Shown in pieces: positions 53,574 through 61,730 of a stretch of DNA of 64,000 bases. This DNA is from Candidatus Skiveiella danica (lineage in GTDB: Bacteria; Pseudomonadota; Gammaproteobacteria; Burkholderiales; Burkholderiaceae_C): assembly GCA_016721925.1 (NCBI GenBank), contig JADKHE010000004.1:62001-126000 (forward strand), written 5' to 3'. Each line of letters opens with the position of its first letter. Within the stretch, counting starts at the first letter, position 1. The position numbers and the translations under genes are program-made. The notes below the pieces were generated by a model. That model was given only the letters and a program-made list of their open reading frames with translations. It was not told where the DNA came from and did no database searches.

Positions 53574-53705
53574 TTATTCCACTGGGACCATCACCAGACC
53601 ATCAGGGGTGACCAGCATGCGCATAGTCTTGATGTTCTTCTTGTCGGCGGTGAGCTTCATGAGACAGGCGTTGTACATTGCCGGATGGCCGATGAGGTTA
53701 TGCAT
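53574..53705 (-). CDS. Very short hypothetical protein
   Basis: 43 residues (MHNLIGHPAMYNACLMKLTA, ending LVMVPVE), 10 bases upstream of the membrane-protein gene on the same strand. It has sensible composition but only a weak ribosome binding site. Confidence 0.4.
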   Translation of the reverse strand: MHNLIGHPAMYNACLMKLTADKKNIKTMRMLVTPDGLVMVPVE

Positions 53706-53789
53706 CAATCAACCCATTTCCGTTTTAAAGCTCTTCATGATAATTTTTTATTTAAATAAATAAACCATCCGGCTCGACACCTCGTTAGA

Positions 53790-54851
53790 TTAAAACAAGC
53801 ATGCCTGCTCTTTCGTTGTGTTCAACAAAAGAGCGAGGGCTGCACTAGCTCCACCAGAACCGGCACCACGAGATTCGCTAAGGAAGACAAGGGCTTTTCC
53901 CGGAGCAACAAGTTTGTAAACTTGCGTATAGTTGCTATTGTCTATACTTTTTCTGCAAACTTCATAAACCTCTATACCGGCTTTTTGAAGTGAAGGCTTT
54001 GTTTCAAAATCACAACCGGTAAATAGACTTCCAAAGCAAGTTTCAAGACCTGGTTTGAGTCTTATTTCTTGGGGTCCAAATTTTGCTACACCTTTAGTAT
54101 GTAAAGTAACCATCCAAGGAAGCTCTTCTAATTTCTGCTCCAAGATGGTACTTCTAACTCCTAAGACATTGACCCGTATTGCACCCCGTCGAAATGACTC
54201 ATCTTGCGACTCGACATAGCCGTTGTCAAGCCAAACAATGTTGCTGGAATTACTCAACCAATTCCAGCCTATCGGGTAACCCGGCAAAGGCATCAAAAAT
54301 AAAACTGCCTCTCCTAGTTCAAATGAACGAAAATTTGCTAGTGACGTTGGTGAAATAGCCATTTCTTTCTTTGAATTTTCAACTCCTCGATCTTGAACTT
54401 GAGATGATACGGTACCTGAAACACTAGAATTTTTAGATTTTTCATTATTTGAGTCCTGAATATTCGACTCAGCAAAAATATATCGACGACGTGCCAATTC
54501 ACGGACCAAATGATCAAGTTGAGGATCACCTCGAAATTTATCGCCAATCGAGCGACTGTTGTACTGTTCAAGGACCTCCGATACAGATGTAAATGTATTG
54601 GAAAATGATACGCTTACTTTGGGAATAAGTACAAAGAATCTCTCGGTCTTGACAATGTGAAAAAAGCTAATTCCAACGAAAATGACAATTAGAGAGATAG
54701 CTGGCCCCAAGTAGAAAACTATTTGATCTTGAAGTTTATGTGGTATCTTTCTAGTTGGTGGCAAGAGCTTTGTCGGACAACCACATCGTGGACAGAAGGC
54801 AGCAAGGCTTGATATCTCTGATTTACAATCGCTACATTGAATAATTGACAT
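53790..54851 (-). CDS. Zinc-ribbon membrane protein, unknown function
   Basis: 353 residues. An N-terminal zinc ribbon (CSDCKSEISSLAAFCPRCGC, residues 6-25) is followed by one transmembrane helix (FYLGPAISLIVIFVGISF, about residues 47-64). A Ser/Asn-rich linker (about 130-165) leads to a C-terminal beta-rich domain with several Cys. The DNA is clearly more AT-rich than its neighbours, a sign of separate origin. Bacterial zinc-ribbon plus single-helix proteins often sense or bind at the membrane. No family is recognised. Confidence 0.6.
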   Translation of the reverse strand: MSIIQCSDCKSEISSLAAFCPRCGCPTKLLPPTRKIPHKLQDQIVFYLGPAISLIVIFVGISFFHIVKTERFFVLIPKVSVSFSNTFTSVSEVLEQYNSRSIGDKFRGDPQLDHLVRELARRRYIFAESNIQDSNNEKSKNSSVSGTVSSQVQDRGVENSKKEMAISPTSLANFRSFELGEAVLFLMPLPGYPIGWNWLSNSSNIVWLDNGYVESQDESFRRGAIRVNVLGVRSTILEQKLEELPWMVTLHTKGVAKFGPQEIRLKPGLETCFGSLFTGCDFETKPSLQKAGIEVYEVCRKSIDNSNYTQVYKLVAPGKALVFLSESRGAGSGGASAALALLLNTTKEQACLF

Positions 54852-55236
54852 AATTTATTGCCATTTGAAATAGTGAAATATATTCTAATTAGAATGCAAT
54901 TAGGGATTCTGCTGGATATATTTTTTGTACGGGCGCTAGAAGTATTTTCTTATTAAATCTCTCTATGCGAATTATTGTCTTATCGCGGCACGACAATACA
55001 CTGTAATTATTCGGTTCATTGCGTAATTTAATTCAAAGTTAAGAATACCGTTATTCTGTTTAGAAAGCCATCGGAAATATCATAGATTGAGGATGGTGTT
55101 TCGCGCTGAAATTTTCGGTCCAATCTTTAGCTTGTTCTCTTTCGTCTATCGCCAATTGATGCCGATCAAACAAAGCCGAGACAAGTAACCAAACGCTTCC
55201 CGATTCCAGTGCCACGACAATCGTGACGACAAGACC
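54852..55236. other. AT-rich intergenic region between divergent genes
   Basis: 54852-55075 is very AT-rich, probably holding promoters for the zinc-ribbon membrane gene. A minus-strand frame at 55060-55248 overlaps the start of the XRE gene and is not supported. Confidence 0.4.
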
Positions 55237-55710
55237 ATGGGTCATCACAAGACTCGTGACCTGCTCAGTTCTCCTTCACGCGTACCGTCCGTCGTTGGAC
55301 AGCGGATGCGTGATCTTCGGGAGCAACTTGGGCTATCTCAAGAATCTGTTGGCGTTGCCATCGGAATAGATGAATCCAGCAGCCGTGCGAGGATCAGTCG
55401 ATATGAGCTTGGCGTTCATGAGCCGCCAGTGCCCACGGCAAGACTCATTGCGGGCGTCCTTGGGGCGCCACTGACCTACCTCTACTGCGAAGATGACAGC
55501 ATTGCGGCGTTACTTCTGGCGCTGCATAGACTGGGGCCAGGTGAACGGGCAAGAAGAGTTCGGACTTTCATGGGCCAGCTGCAGGCACATTGCACAACTA
55601 CCACCCTCGCCACATCCCCACAGCATTCCGAGCACGTCCCGACCAGCAGCAGGTCGCCACCTTTGACAGCACCGGTGAAGTTCCGGAGGGTCACTTCACG
55701 ACGACAGTGA
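55237..55710 (+). CDS. XRE-family regulator with altered C-terminus
   Basis: 157 residues. The HTH_3 domain is at about 20-80 (VVGQRMRDLREQLGLSQESV, then ARISRYELGVHEPP, LIAGVLGAPLTYLYCED). It is followed by a short helical region (LLALHRLGPGERARRVRTF). From about residue 120 (TTTLATSPQHSEHV onward) the frame reads the antisense of zinc-ribbon copy E, so the natural C-terminus was lost at a junction near 55600. DNA binding could be preserved. Confidence 0.75.
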   Translation: MGHHKTRDLLSSPSRVPSVVGQRMRDLREQLGLSQESVGVAIGIDESSSRARISRYELGVHEPPVPTARLIAGVLGAPLTYLYCEDDSIAALLLALHRLGPGERARRVRTFMGQLQAHCTTTTLATSPQHSEHVPTSSRSPPLTAPVKFRRVTSRRQ

Positions 55711-55811
55711 CTGCACCACACGTTGGAGAGCAAACGTTTCTTGACGTCAGCCGGAATGTTTGCCCAAAGCTCGGCGGCCTTGGGGGTGAACTTGGGAGTG
55801 AAGGGTGGCAA
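55600..55811 (-). pseudogene. Zinc-ribbon mini-gene, copy E
   Basis: It reads MPPFTPKFTPKAAELWANIP, then LLSNVWCSHCRREVTLRNF, TGAVKGGDLLLVGTCSEC and CGDVARVV, where the homology stops and the frame runs into the XRE gene antisense. Both Cys groups are intact. It has no own stop. It is the closest to copy B. Confidence 0.6.
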
Positions 55812-55986
55812 TGTGCGGGTTCTTCACCGGTTCAAAGGTTGTTCTGGCGTTAGATTTTTGATCTCGTTTTGGTCGAAAAATGTCTAGTAACCCAAGAATT
55901 CAATTAGTTTTGACCTTTGAATTTTGTTAATCTATAGTTGCATTACGTTAACAAGACTTCATAAGTTTTCTCCCATTTGCGTCATC

Positions 55987-56403
55987 ATGACTTCCTACTC
56001 CGAACGACTTACTTCCGCGATGGTTAATGCCGGCATGAAAACGGCCGCACTGAGCCGTGCACTAGGGTTGTCTTACCAGGGTGTCAAGAAGGTTCTCGAC
56101 GGCAAGACCAGGAGTTTTACGGCATCGAACAACGACGTCGCCGCAGGATTGCTGGGCGTGAATCCCAGTTGGCTGGCTACCGGCAAGGGGGCGATGCATG
56201 ACAGCGTCCGACCAACGCCGGAATCGATATCCGTGAGTCAAGATGCGACCGGGTTGAGCCAGACCGCCGTCGATTTGGCCCGGTTATTTGATCTCTTGCC
56301 GGAGGACAGGATTATTCGAGCGATGGCGAACAATGCCGCCAGCACGGCTATCTTGGGGTTTCTAGAAAAGCCACCTGTTGGCGTGCCCATCAACGTGCCA
56401 TAG
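55987..56403 (+). CDS. CI-like phage-type repressor (helix-turn-helix, no peptidase domain)
   Basis: 138 residues from the ATG giving MTSYSERLTSAMVNAGMKTA. The HTH is at 8-62 (TAALSRALGLSYQGVKKVLDG), with the P-SWLATGKG motif typical of phage repressors. The C-terminal part (SQTAVDLARLFDLLPEDRII) is a short helical region instead of the LexA-type peptidase domain. It may regulate the element genes, including the palindromes at 50.2 kb. Confidence 0.75.
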   Translation: MTSYSERLTSAMVNAGMKTAALSRALGLSYQGVKKVLDGKTRSFTASNNDVAAGLLGVNPSWLATGKGAMHDSVRPTPESISVSQDATGLSQTAVDLARLFDLLPEDRIIRAMANNAASTAILGFLEKPPVGVPINVP

Positions 56404-56456
56404 GTTTAGTCGTCGACTCCAAATGACCACACCGGTCGATCGCAATTAGCCATGGT

Positions 56457-56575
56457 CATCGGTTCTCCCCCATCTCCACCACCCTCGCCACATCCCCAAG
56501 ACACTCCGAGCATGTCCCAACCAGATGCAGGTCACCCGCCTTGACGGCACCGGTGAAGTTCCGGATAGTGACTCC
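56457..56575 (-). pseudogene. Zinc-ribbon mini-gene fragment, copy F (C-terminal half)
   Basis: It reads VTIRNFTGAVKAGDLHLVG, then TCSECLGDVARVVEMGENR and a stop at 56457. The first half with the CSHC pair is missing. It lies between the CI-like and HNH genes. Confidence 0.6.
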
Positions 56576-56638
56576 GTAAAGGTTCAGTCAATTCGGCAAA
56601 TTCCTTGACAACCCAACAAGTGCTCTTTGGAGATCATC

Positions 56639-57703
56639 ATGAACGGGGATGCAGCTAGGCAAGCGGAGCGAGATAGGGCGTTGGCGGGTGTTCCAGGCGC
56701 GCAGGATCGATTCCGACGTTTGTCAAAGGCGATGACGGAACTGGCTCAAACGGGCCAGTTGTCTGTGGGATGGGAGGAGTTCGGTCGTAGGGTCGGTGCA
56801 AACCGCAACGGGCTGGGCAGTTGGAAGACCTATCTGAATATGGCGAGGCAATGGAGCATCTTTCCGATCCCCGAGCACACATGTACAGCGGACGGCATCA
56901 TACTGAAAGCGTCAAAGTCGGAAACGGGCAATTCGGACGACAAGTTACCGATCCTAGCGGTCACCTCTCAATCTGTCGTGGCGCCGACTTTGCCCGAAGT
57001 GGCAACTTCACCTGCAAATGAAAAGGACACGAAATCATCGTTCAAGCAGGTAGAGGTATTCCCGCTTATATACAGATTAGTCACGGAAAGGACTTTTCAC
57101 GATGGTCCGTTCGTTACGCACACTGATCTGGTCAAGGCACTACAAGAAGATACCGAGGGCCGCGAGCTAGTTCTTGCCACCATGACGAAGAACAAGCAGG
57201 GTTTTGACTGGACGGCTTCAAACATGCTCGCTTGGTTCTCCCAGCGTTTCACGATTGGCAAGAATCAATATGAGGCTTTTCTTGATCGAGAGAAAATCGG
57301 TTCAACGTGGGCGTATCGGTCCAGGCAGACTTGGCGAACGTCCGCAGTTCCGCCCGATCTTGATGAAGTCTTCGCAATGGAAGGTGCTCCGCAGCTTGTT
57401 TTGCACCTAAAACGAGAGCGGGATGCAGGCATGGTCAAGGCGAAGCTCAAGGCAGTCGAGGCGACTACTGGTTGCCTTGCATGCGAGTGTTGCGGCTTTG
57501 AAGCCAAGTACGTTTTTCCGAATCTGTCCGCTCCAATCGTCGAGGTGCACCATCGGGCGCCTTTGGGGACCAGTGCAGGCGTGTCAAAAGTCACCCTCAA
57601 AGACCTCGCGATACTGTGTCCGAATTGCCACCGAGGGATTCATCGAAGCGGCGGAGTGTCTGTTGAAGACTTTCGAGCCAGGTACTTTGCCGACAAAGCA
57701 TGA
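56639..57703 (+). CDS. HNH endonuclease-domain protein
   Basis: 354 residues from ATG 56639, with GGAG seven bases upstream. The C-terminal HNH domain (about 275-335) is complete: CLACECCGFEAKYVFP, VEVHHRAPLG, DLAILCPNCHRGIHR, giving the two Cys pairs and the HH/N/H active site. The N-terminal 100 residues have a helix-turn-helix look (LSVGWEEFGRRVGANRNGLG). Between lies a domain of unknown kind. It could be a McrA-like restriction or homing-type nuclease. It is the last accessory gene before the tRNAs. Confidence 0.8.
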   Translation: MNGDAARQAERDRALAGVPGAQDRFRRLSKAMTELAQTGQLSVGWEEFGRRVGANRNGLGSWKTYLNMARQWSIFPIPEHTCTADGIILKASKSETGNSDDKLPILAVTSQSVVAPTLPEVATSPANEKDTKSSFKQVEVFPLIYRLVTERTFHDGPFVTHTDLVKALQEDTEGRELVLATMTKNKQGFDWTASNMLAWFSQRFTIGKNQYEAFLDREKIGSTWAYRSRQTWRTSAVPPDLDEVFAMEGAPQLVLHLKRERDAGMVKAKLKAVEATTGCLACECCGFEAKYVFPNLSAPIVEVHHRAPLGTSAGVSKVTLKDLAILCPNCHRGIHRSGGVSVEDFRARYFADKA

Positions 57704-57810
57704 TTGAAAGGTCGAACGTTCCGGGCAACAGGCCAGCCCCTCGACCGAACCCCACCCGAACTTCCTGCCCTATGCTGCGGCCTTCTTGAGCGGCAAGACG
57801 CCAGAAACAC

Positions 57811-57837
57811 AAAAGCCCATCACTAGGACGGGCTTTT
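57811..57837. terminator. Bidirectional terminator
   Basis: AAAAGCCC / GGGCTTTT stem with an 11-base loop. It serves the HNH gene from the left and the tRNA-Gly transcript from the right. Confidence 0.75.
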
Positions 57838-57854
57838 GAAGACGCTTGTGCATC

Positions 57855-57930
57855 TGGAGCGGGATAAGAGGTTCGAACTCTCGACCTATACCTTGGCAAG
57901 GTATCGCTCTACCAACTGAGCTAATCCCGC
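57855..57930 (-). tRNA. tRNA-Gly (GCC)
   Basis: A 76-base cloverleaf ending in TCCA, with a perfect 7-bp acceptor stem (GCGGGAT/ATCCCGC), the D arm AGCTCAGTTGGTAGAGC and the anticodon loop TTGCCAA. The CCA end is encoded. It is on the same strand as tRNA-Phe, 51 bases downstream of it. Confidence 0.93.
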
Positions 57931-57939
57931 AAATTTTGA

Positions 57940-57973
57940 TGAAAAACCCCGCTACGGTTGAAGTAGCAGGGTT
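57940..57973 (-). terminator. Hairpin terminator after tRNA-Phe
   Basis: An AACCCCGCTAC / GTAGCAGGGTT stem (one mismatch) is followed on the minus strand by TTTTTCAT. A related hairpin accompanies both tRNA-Phe fragments at 33.85 and 44.3 kb. Confidence 0.65.
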
Positions 57974-57981
57974 CCCATACT

Positions 57982-58057
57982 TGGTGGCCTGGGGCGGAAT
58001 CGAACCACCGACACGCGGATTTTCAATCCGCTGCTCTACCAACTGAGCTACCGGGCC
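57982..58057 (-). tRNA. tRNA-Phe (GAA)
   Basis: A 76-base cloverleaf: acceptor GGCCCGG, D arm AGCTCAGTTGGTAGAGC, anticodon loop TTGAAAA giving GAA, T arm GGTTCGATTCC, encoded CCA. Two partial copies of its 3' half occur at 33876 and 44336, making it the likely attachment gene for the accessory elements. Confidence 0.95.
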
Positions 58058-58095
58058 GGAAGGCAAATTATAGCAGGGGAAAAGCGCCGCCCGCC

Positions 58096-58782
58096 TCAGA
58101 TGTGCCCTTGGCGCTTGCCTCTCGAGAGGTCGACGCCGAGTTGCTTCAGCTTGCGGTAAAGGTGCGTCCGCTCCAGGCCCGTCTTCTCCGCGACCCGGGT
58201 CATGGAGCCGCCTTCGTTGGCCAGATGGAATTCAAAGTAAGCCTTCTCGAATTCGTCACGGGCATCGCGCAAGGGTTTGTCCAGTTCGAAGCTCTGGCGT
58301 CCGGCAGGGCCGAGGTCTTGCGCAGCCGGCAGCAGCACGCCGCCGGTCATGGCGGCCTCCACGGTCAGATCAGCGGACACCACCGCGCCCGTCGGGCCGG
58401 GCATCACCTTGCGCGTGCCTTCACGCGCGAGTCCCTGTTCCACGGCCTTGAGCAGCTTTTGCAGGGTGATTGGTTTTTCGAGGAAAGCCTGCGCACCGAT
58501 GCGGGTGGCTTCCACGGCCGTGTCTATGGTGGCATGCCCGCTCATCATGATGACCGGCATGCTGAGCAGTCCGGTGGTGGACCACTCCTTCAGTAAGGTG
58601 ACGCCGTCGGTGTCCGGCATCCAGATGTCGAGCAGGACAAGATCGGGGCGCCCCCGGTTGCGCGCGGCGCGGGCCTGAGCCGCGTTCTCCGCAAGCTCCA
58701 CGTTGTGGCCTTCGTCGTTCAGGATTTCCGACAGCAGGTCACGAATGCCGAGTTCGTCGTCGACGACCAAAATATTTGCCAT
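58096..58782 (-). CDS. NtrX-type response regulator without AAA+ domain
   Basis: 228 residues. The receiver domain (MANILVVDDELGIRDLL, phospho-acceptor Asp in LVLLDIWMPD near residue 52, Lys in FLEKPIT) is joined by a linker to a Fis-type HTH (MTRVAEKTGLERTHLYRKLK). The central sigma54-interaction ATPase of true NtrX is absent, so it would regulate by another mechanism. This short form recurs in Burkholderiales beside the NtrY-like kinase, 39 bases upstream here. Confidence 0.88.
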   Translation of the reverse strand: MANILVVDDELGIRDLLSEILNDEGHNVELAENAAQARAARNRGRPDLVLLDIWMPDTDGVTLLKEWSTTGLLSMPVIMMSGHATIDTAVEATRIGAQAFLEKPITLQKLLKAVEQGLAREGTRKVMPGPTGAVVSADLTVEAAMTGGVLLPAAQDLGPAGRQSFELDKPLRDARDEFEKAYFEFHLANEGGSMTRVAEKTGLERTHLYRKLKQLGVDLSRGKRQGHI

Positions 58783-58821
58783 GATTGCTGTGTGCGTCCC
58801 CTGGTATGACTGCGACAGCGA

Positions 58822-61098
58822 TCAGGCTGCCGGCGTAATGTCCATGGCGAATGATAGCGACACTTGGGCCCCGCAAACGACACCATCCGACACACGGTTG
58901 GAGATATCCACGCGGGCACCGTGCTCATCGGCAATTTTCTTGACCACGGCCAAGCCCAGGCCGGTGCCCCGCGCCTTGGTGGTCACGTAGGGTTCGAACG
59001 CGCGTTTCAGGATGTGCTCGGGAAAACCGGTGCCGTGGTCCATCACGCTGAGACGCACGCGCCCGGAGGACTTGACCCACTGGGTGCGAATCCGGACCCC
59101 ACCATCTTCGCCCTCTCCCTTGCGTGCGTCGGTCGCGTCCTGGGCGTTCTGCAGCAGGTTATGGATCACCTGGCGCAGTTGCTGGGCATCGCCGCGAATG
59201 AGCGGACTATCGGCATCCAGTTCGACCCGGATCGGGCTGCCCTCGTCACCCGTGCCATTGCCGTACAGATGCAGCACATCCATCACCAGCGCATTCAGGT
59301 CCAGCGGATGGAGTTCAGCCGCCGGCAGGCGCGCGTAATCCCGGAACTCGTTCACCAGGCGCTTCATCGCGTCGACCTGGTCCACGATGGTCTTCACGGA
59401 CTTGGAGAGCATGGCCTGATCTGGCTCGGCAAGCTTGGACGCCAGCTTCATTTCAAGGCGCTCGGCGGACAGCTGGATCGGGGTCAGCGGGTTCTTGATT
59501 TCGTGCGCCAGCCGCCGGGCCACCTCACCCCATGCCTGGGCCCGTTGCGCGGAGACGATTTCGGAGATGTCATCGAACACCAGCAGCCGCGTGTTGTCGG
59601 GCAGCAGCGCGCCGCGCGCGACCAGCGTGATGGCGTCCTTCGGCATGCCCTGCGATGGCGCATTCAGTTCGAACGACTGCTGCCAGTGATCCAGCCCGTG
59701 CTGCAGCCTCTCACCGAGGAACGATTCGAACTGGGCCAGCACGCTGCCCGCAAAGGCATCGAGCCCGGGGATTCCCGCCAAGGGGCGCCCTTCAAAGGCC
59801 GCCAGGGGCGCGCGCAGGATCCGCGTGGCGCCAGGATTGGACGAAATGACCACACCATCGGCGTCCAGCACGATGACGCCCGCGGTCAGGTTGTCCAGGA
59901 TGGTCTGCAGGTTGGCCCGGGCGCCATCCAGCTGCACCATGCTGGTCTCCACGGCCTTGCGCGCGTCGGCCAGCTGTCGGGTCATGTCGGCAAACGAGCG
60001 GGTCAGTCCGCCAAGTTCGTCGCGCCCTTGCAGCGCCATTTTGGGGGTGAGATCTCCGGCCGCCACCTGCTTGACGCCCTCGGCCAGCAGCAAAAGGGGA
60101 CGGGCAAGCTGGTTGCCCAGCACCACGGCCAGCAGGATGGCCCCGAACACGGCCAGAAACAGGCTGAGCGTGAGGGTACCGATATACATTCGGCGCAAGC
60201 CATCGCGCCCCAGCGCCCGCTCCTGGTATTCCCGGTTGGCCACCTGGACCGCCACGGCGTTGGCAACCAGTGCGGCCGGGATCGGCTCGGTGACCTGAAG
60301 GAAGCGGGGTTCGTCGCGCAGTCCAATCCGCGGGCTCGGGACCAGTGCGAGGACCTTGATCCGCGCCGTCCCGGCACCGCCAGGGGCGCCTTCTTCGACG
60401 CCCTCCGCCTGCGCTACCACGCCCTGGTTTCGGGCCAGGCGCAGCTGCTGCACGCTCGGGCGTTCCGGATTGATGTCGTAGCGCGACTTCCCCGCGCTCG
60501 CAATCATCTTGCCCGATGAACTCCAGAGAACAATGTCGCTGGCACCGAGTTGTTCCGCCAGGCGCTCCAGGCTGAGCGCGGCACCGGAGTCCGTGTTGCC
60601 CGAAAGCTGGGTCGCTGCGGTGCGGGTCTTGCTCGAAAGCTCGTTGCTGAGCGTGTCCAGCGTCGTCCGCCCAAGACTGAGCCCCGCAACCAGCGCACCC
60701 TCGACCTTGACGTCGAACCAGCTTTCGATCGAGCGCGAGACGAACTGGTAGGACACCACGTAGATCAGCAAGCCGGGCACGAAGCCGACCAGTGCGAAGA
60801 TGGCGGCCAGCTTGACCAGCAGGCGACTGCCAAACTTGCCACGACGCAAACGCAGGGCAAGCCGGATCACCATCCACAGGATGACCCCCACCAGCAGGCC
60901 GGCGACAACCACGTTCAGAACAAACAGGCGGGCGTAGTTTCGTTCGTAGAGCTCCCGGTTGTTGGTGGCCTGTGTCAGCAGGAACAGCAAGACCAGGCCC
61001 ATCGCGACCATCGCTGCAGCGCCAATGATGATGCCCCAGCGCACTGCGCGGGACTGGTAGACCCTCCCAGGCACCCCGCCGAACGCAGGCGCATTCAT
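58822..61098 (-). CDS. NtrY-like membrane sensor histidine kinase
   Basis: 758 residues from the ATG that overlaps the DUF4390 stop (ATGA). Three or four N-terminal helices (to about 130) are followed by a periplasmic sensor of about 170 residues, a helix, HAMP (about 330-390), a PAS domain (about 400-500), and the kinase: H-box RRLAHEIKNPLTPIQ, N-box HNLLQNAQDA, G boxes DHGTGFP and TGLGLAVVKK. It phosphorylates the response regulator encoded next. The signal may be nitrogen or redox state, by analogy with NtrYX. Confidence 0.9.
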   Translation of the reverse strand: MNAPAFGGVPGRVYQSRAVRWGIIIGAAAMVAMGLVLLFLLTQATNNRELYERNYARLFVLNVVVAGLLVGVILWMVIRLALRLRRGKFGSRLLVKLAAIFALVGFVPGLLIYVVSYQFVSRSIESWFDVKVEGALVAGLSLGRTTLDTLSNELSSKTRTAATQLSGNTDSGAALSLERLAEQLGASDIVLWSSSGKMIASAGKSRYDINPERPSVQQLRLARNQGVVAQAEGVEEGAPGGAGTARIKVLALVPSPRIGLRDEPRFLQVTEPIPAALVANAVAVQVANREYQERALGRDGLRRMYIGTLTLSLFLAVFGAILLAVVLGNQLARPLLLLAEGVKQVAAGDLTPKMALQGRDELGGLTRSFADMTRQLADARKAVETSMVQLDGARANLQTILDNLTAGVIVLDADGVVISSNPGATRILRAPLAAFEGRPLAGIPGLDAFAGSVLAQFESFLGERLQHGLDHWQQSFELNAPSQGMPKDAITLVARGALLPDNTRLLVFDDISEIVSAQRAQAWGEVARRLAHEIKNPLTPIQLSAERLEMKLASKLAEPDQAMLSKSVKTIVDQVDAMKRLVNEFRDYARLPAAELHPLDLNALVMDVLHLYGNGTGDEGSPIRVELDADSPLIRGDAQQLRQVIHNLLQNAQDATDARKGEGEDGGVRIRTQWVKSSGRVRLSVMDHGTGFPEHILKRAFEPYVTTKARGTGLGLAVVKKIADEHGARVDISNRVSDGVVCGAQVSLSFAMDITPAA

Positions 61099-61730
61099 TT
61101 GCCGGAATCGGGGTTGAGCCGATAGGTTCGTGTTGCCGAGAGATTCCACTCCGAATTTCCGACGATACCGATCTGGAAAGGACGGGGCAGCTGGGACATG
61201 TCCAGCCTGAAACGAAATTCGACGTAATGCCGGGAATCCGGATCAAGCAGGGTCGGATCGGCAATCTTCCAGCGCACCTGGCGCTGCAACGCCTGCAGGG
61301 CGGCGTCCAGCGAATCGAAGTTCTGCGTGATGCTCACGCCCAGGCCCACATTGCCAATCGGTTCGGGTGAGACGTTGATGCGCCAGCGCCGCGTGAGCGG
61401 CTGGTAGGCCAGCCGGATGTACTTGGTTGCCACAGACAGTTTGCGGTCGTACCAGTACCAGCGATCGCGCAACAGTTCGGCCTCGGCCACGAAAAACAGG
61501 GCGACCCCTTTGTTCAGGGCATCCTCCATGATGGTCGGCAGTTCGAGCTTGATCTGGGCCGTCAGGAACAGGCCGTCTTCCGCACGATCCACCCGCAACT
61601 GGGTCACCTCCACCGCAGGGCCCTCGGCGCGCGTGGGCAGGGGCAGCCCGGTCAGCAGAGCCAAGGCAGCCAGCAAGCCCCAGAGGCTATGCCGGGCGCT
61701 TCTCAAGCAACGCGTAGAAAAAGCCGTCAT
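61095..61730 (-). CDS. DUF4390 exported protein
   Basis: 211 residues from the ATG at 61730 (MTAFSTRCLRSARHSLWGLL), with a signal peptide (cleavage near TRA-EG). DUF4390 features: VTQLRVDRAEDGLFLTAQIK, FFVAEAELLRDRWYWYDRKL and YQPLTRRWRIN. It overlaps rsmB by 44 bases and the kinase by 4 bases, so all three are one tightly coupled operon. The function is unknown; a partner of the NtrY-like sensor is suggested by conserved neighbourhood. Confidence 0.85.
   Translation of the reverse strand: MTAFSTRCLRSARHSLWGLLAALALLTGLPLPTRAEGPAVEVTQLRVDRAEDGLFLTAQIKLELPTIMEDALNKGVALFFVAEAELLRDRWYWYDRKLSVATKYIRLAYQPLTRRWRINVSPEPIGNVGLGVSITQNFDSLDAALQALQRQVRWKIADPTLLDPDSRHYVEFRFRLDMSQLPRPFQIGIVGNSEWNLSATRTYRLNPDSGK

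Noticed and set aside
55060..55248. A 62-codon minus-strand frame overlapping the XRE start
   Set aside because: Its 5' end overlaps the start of the XRE gene on the other strand, it has no known motif, and the region is better explained as intergenic.
25300..58060. CRISPR array
   Set aside because: No series of regularly spaced direct repeats with unique spacers was seen; the repeats here are dispersed genes, IS ends and tRNA fragments.
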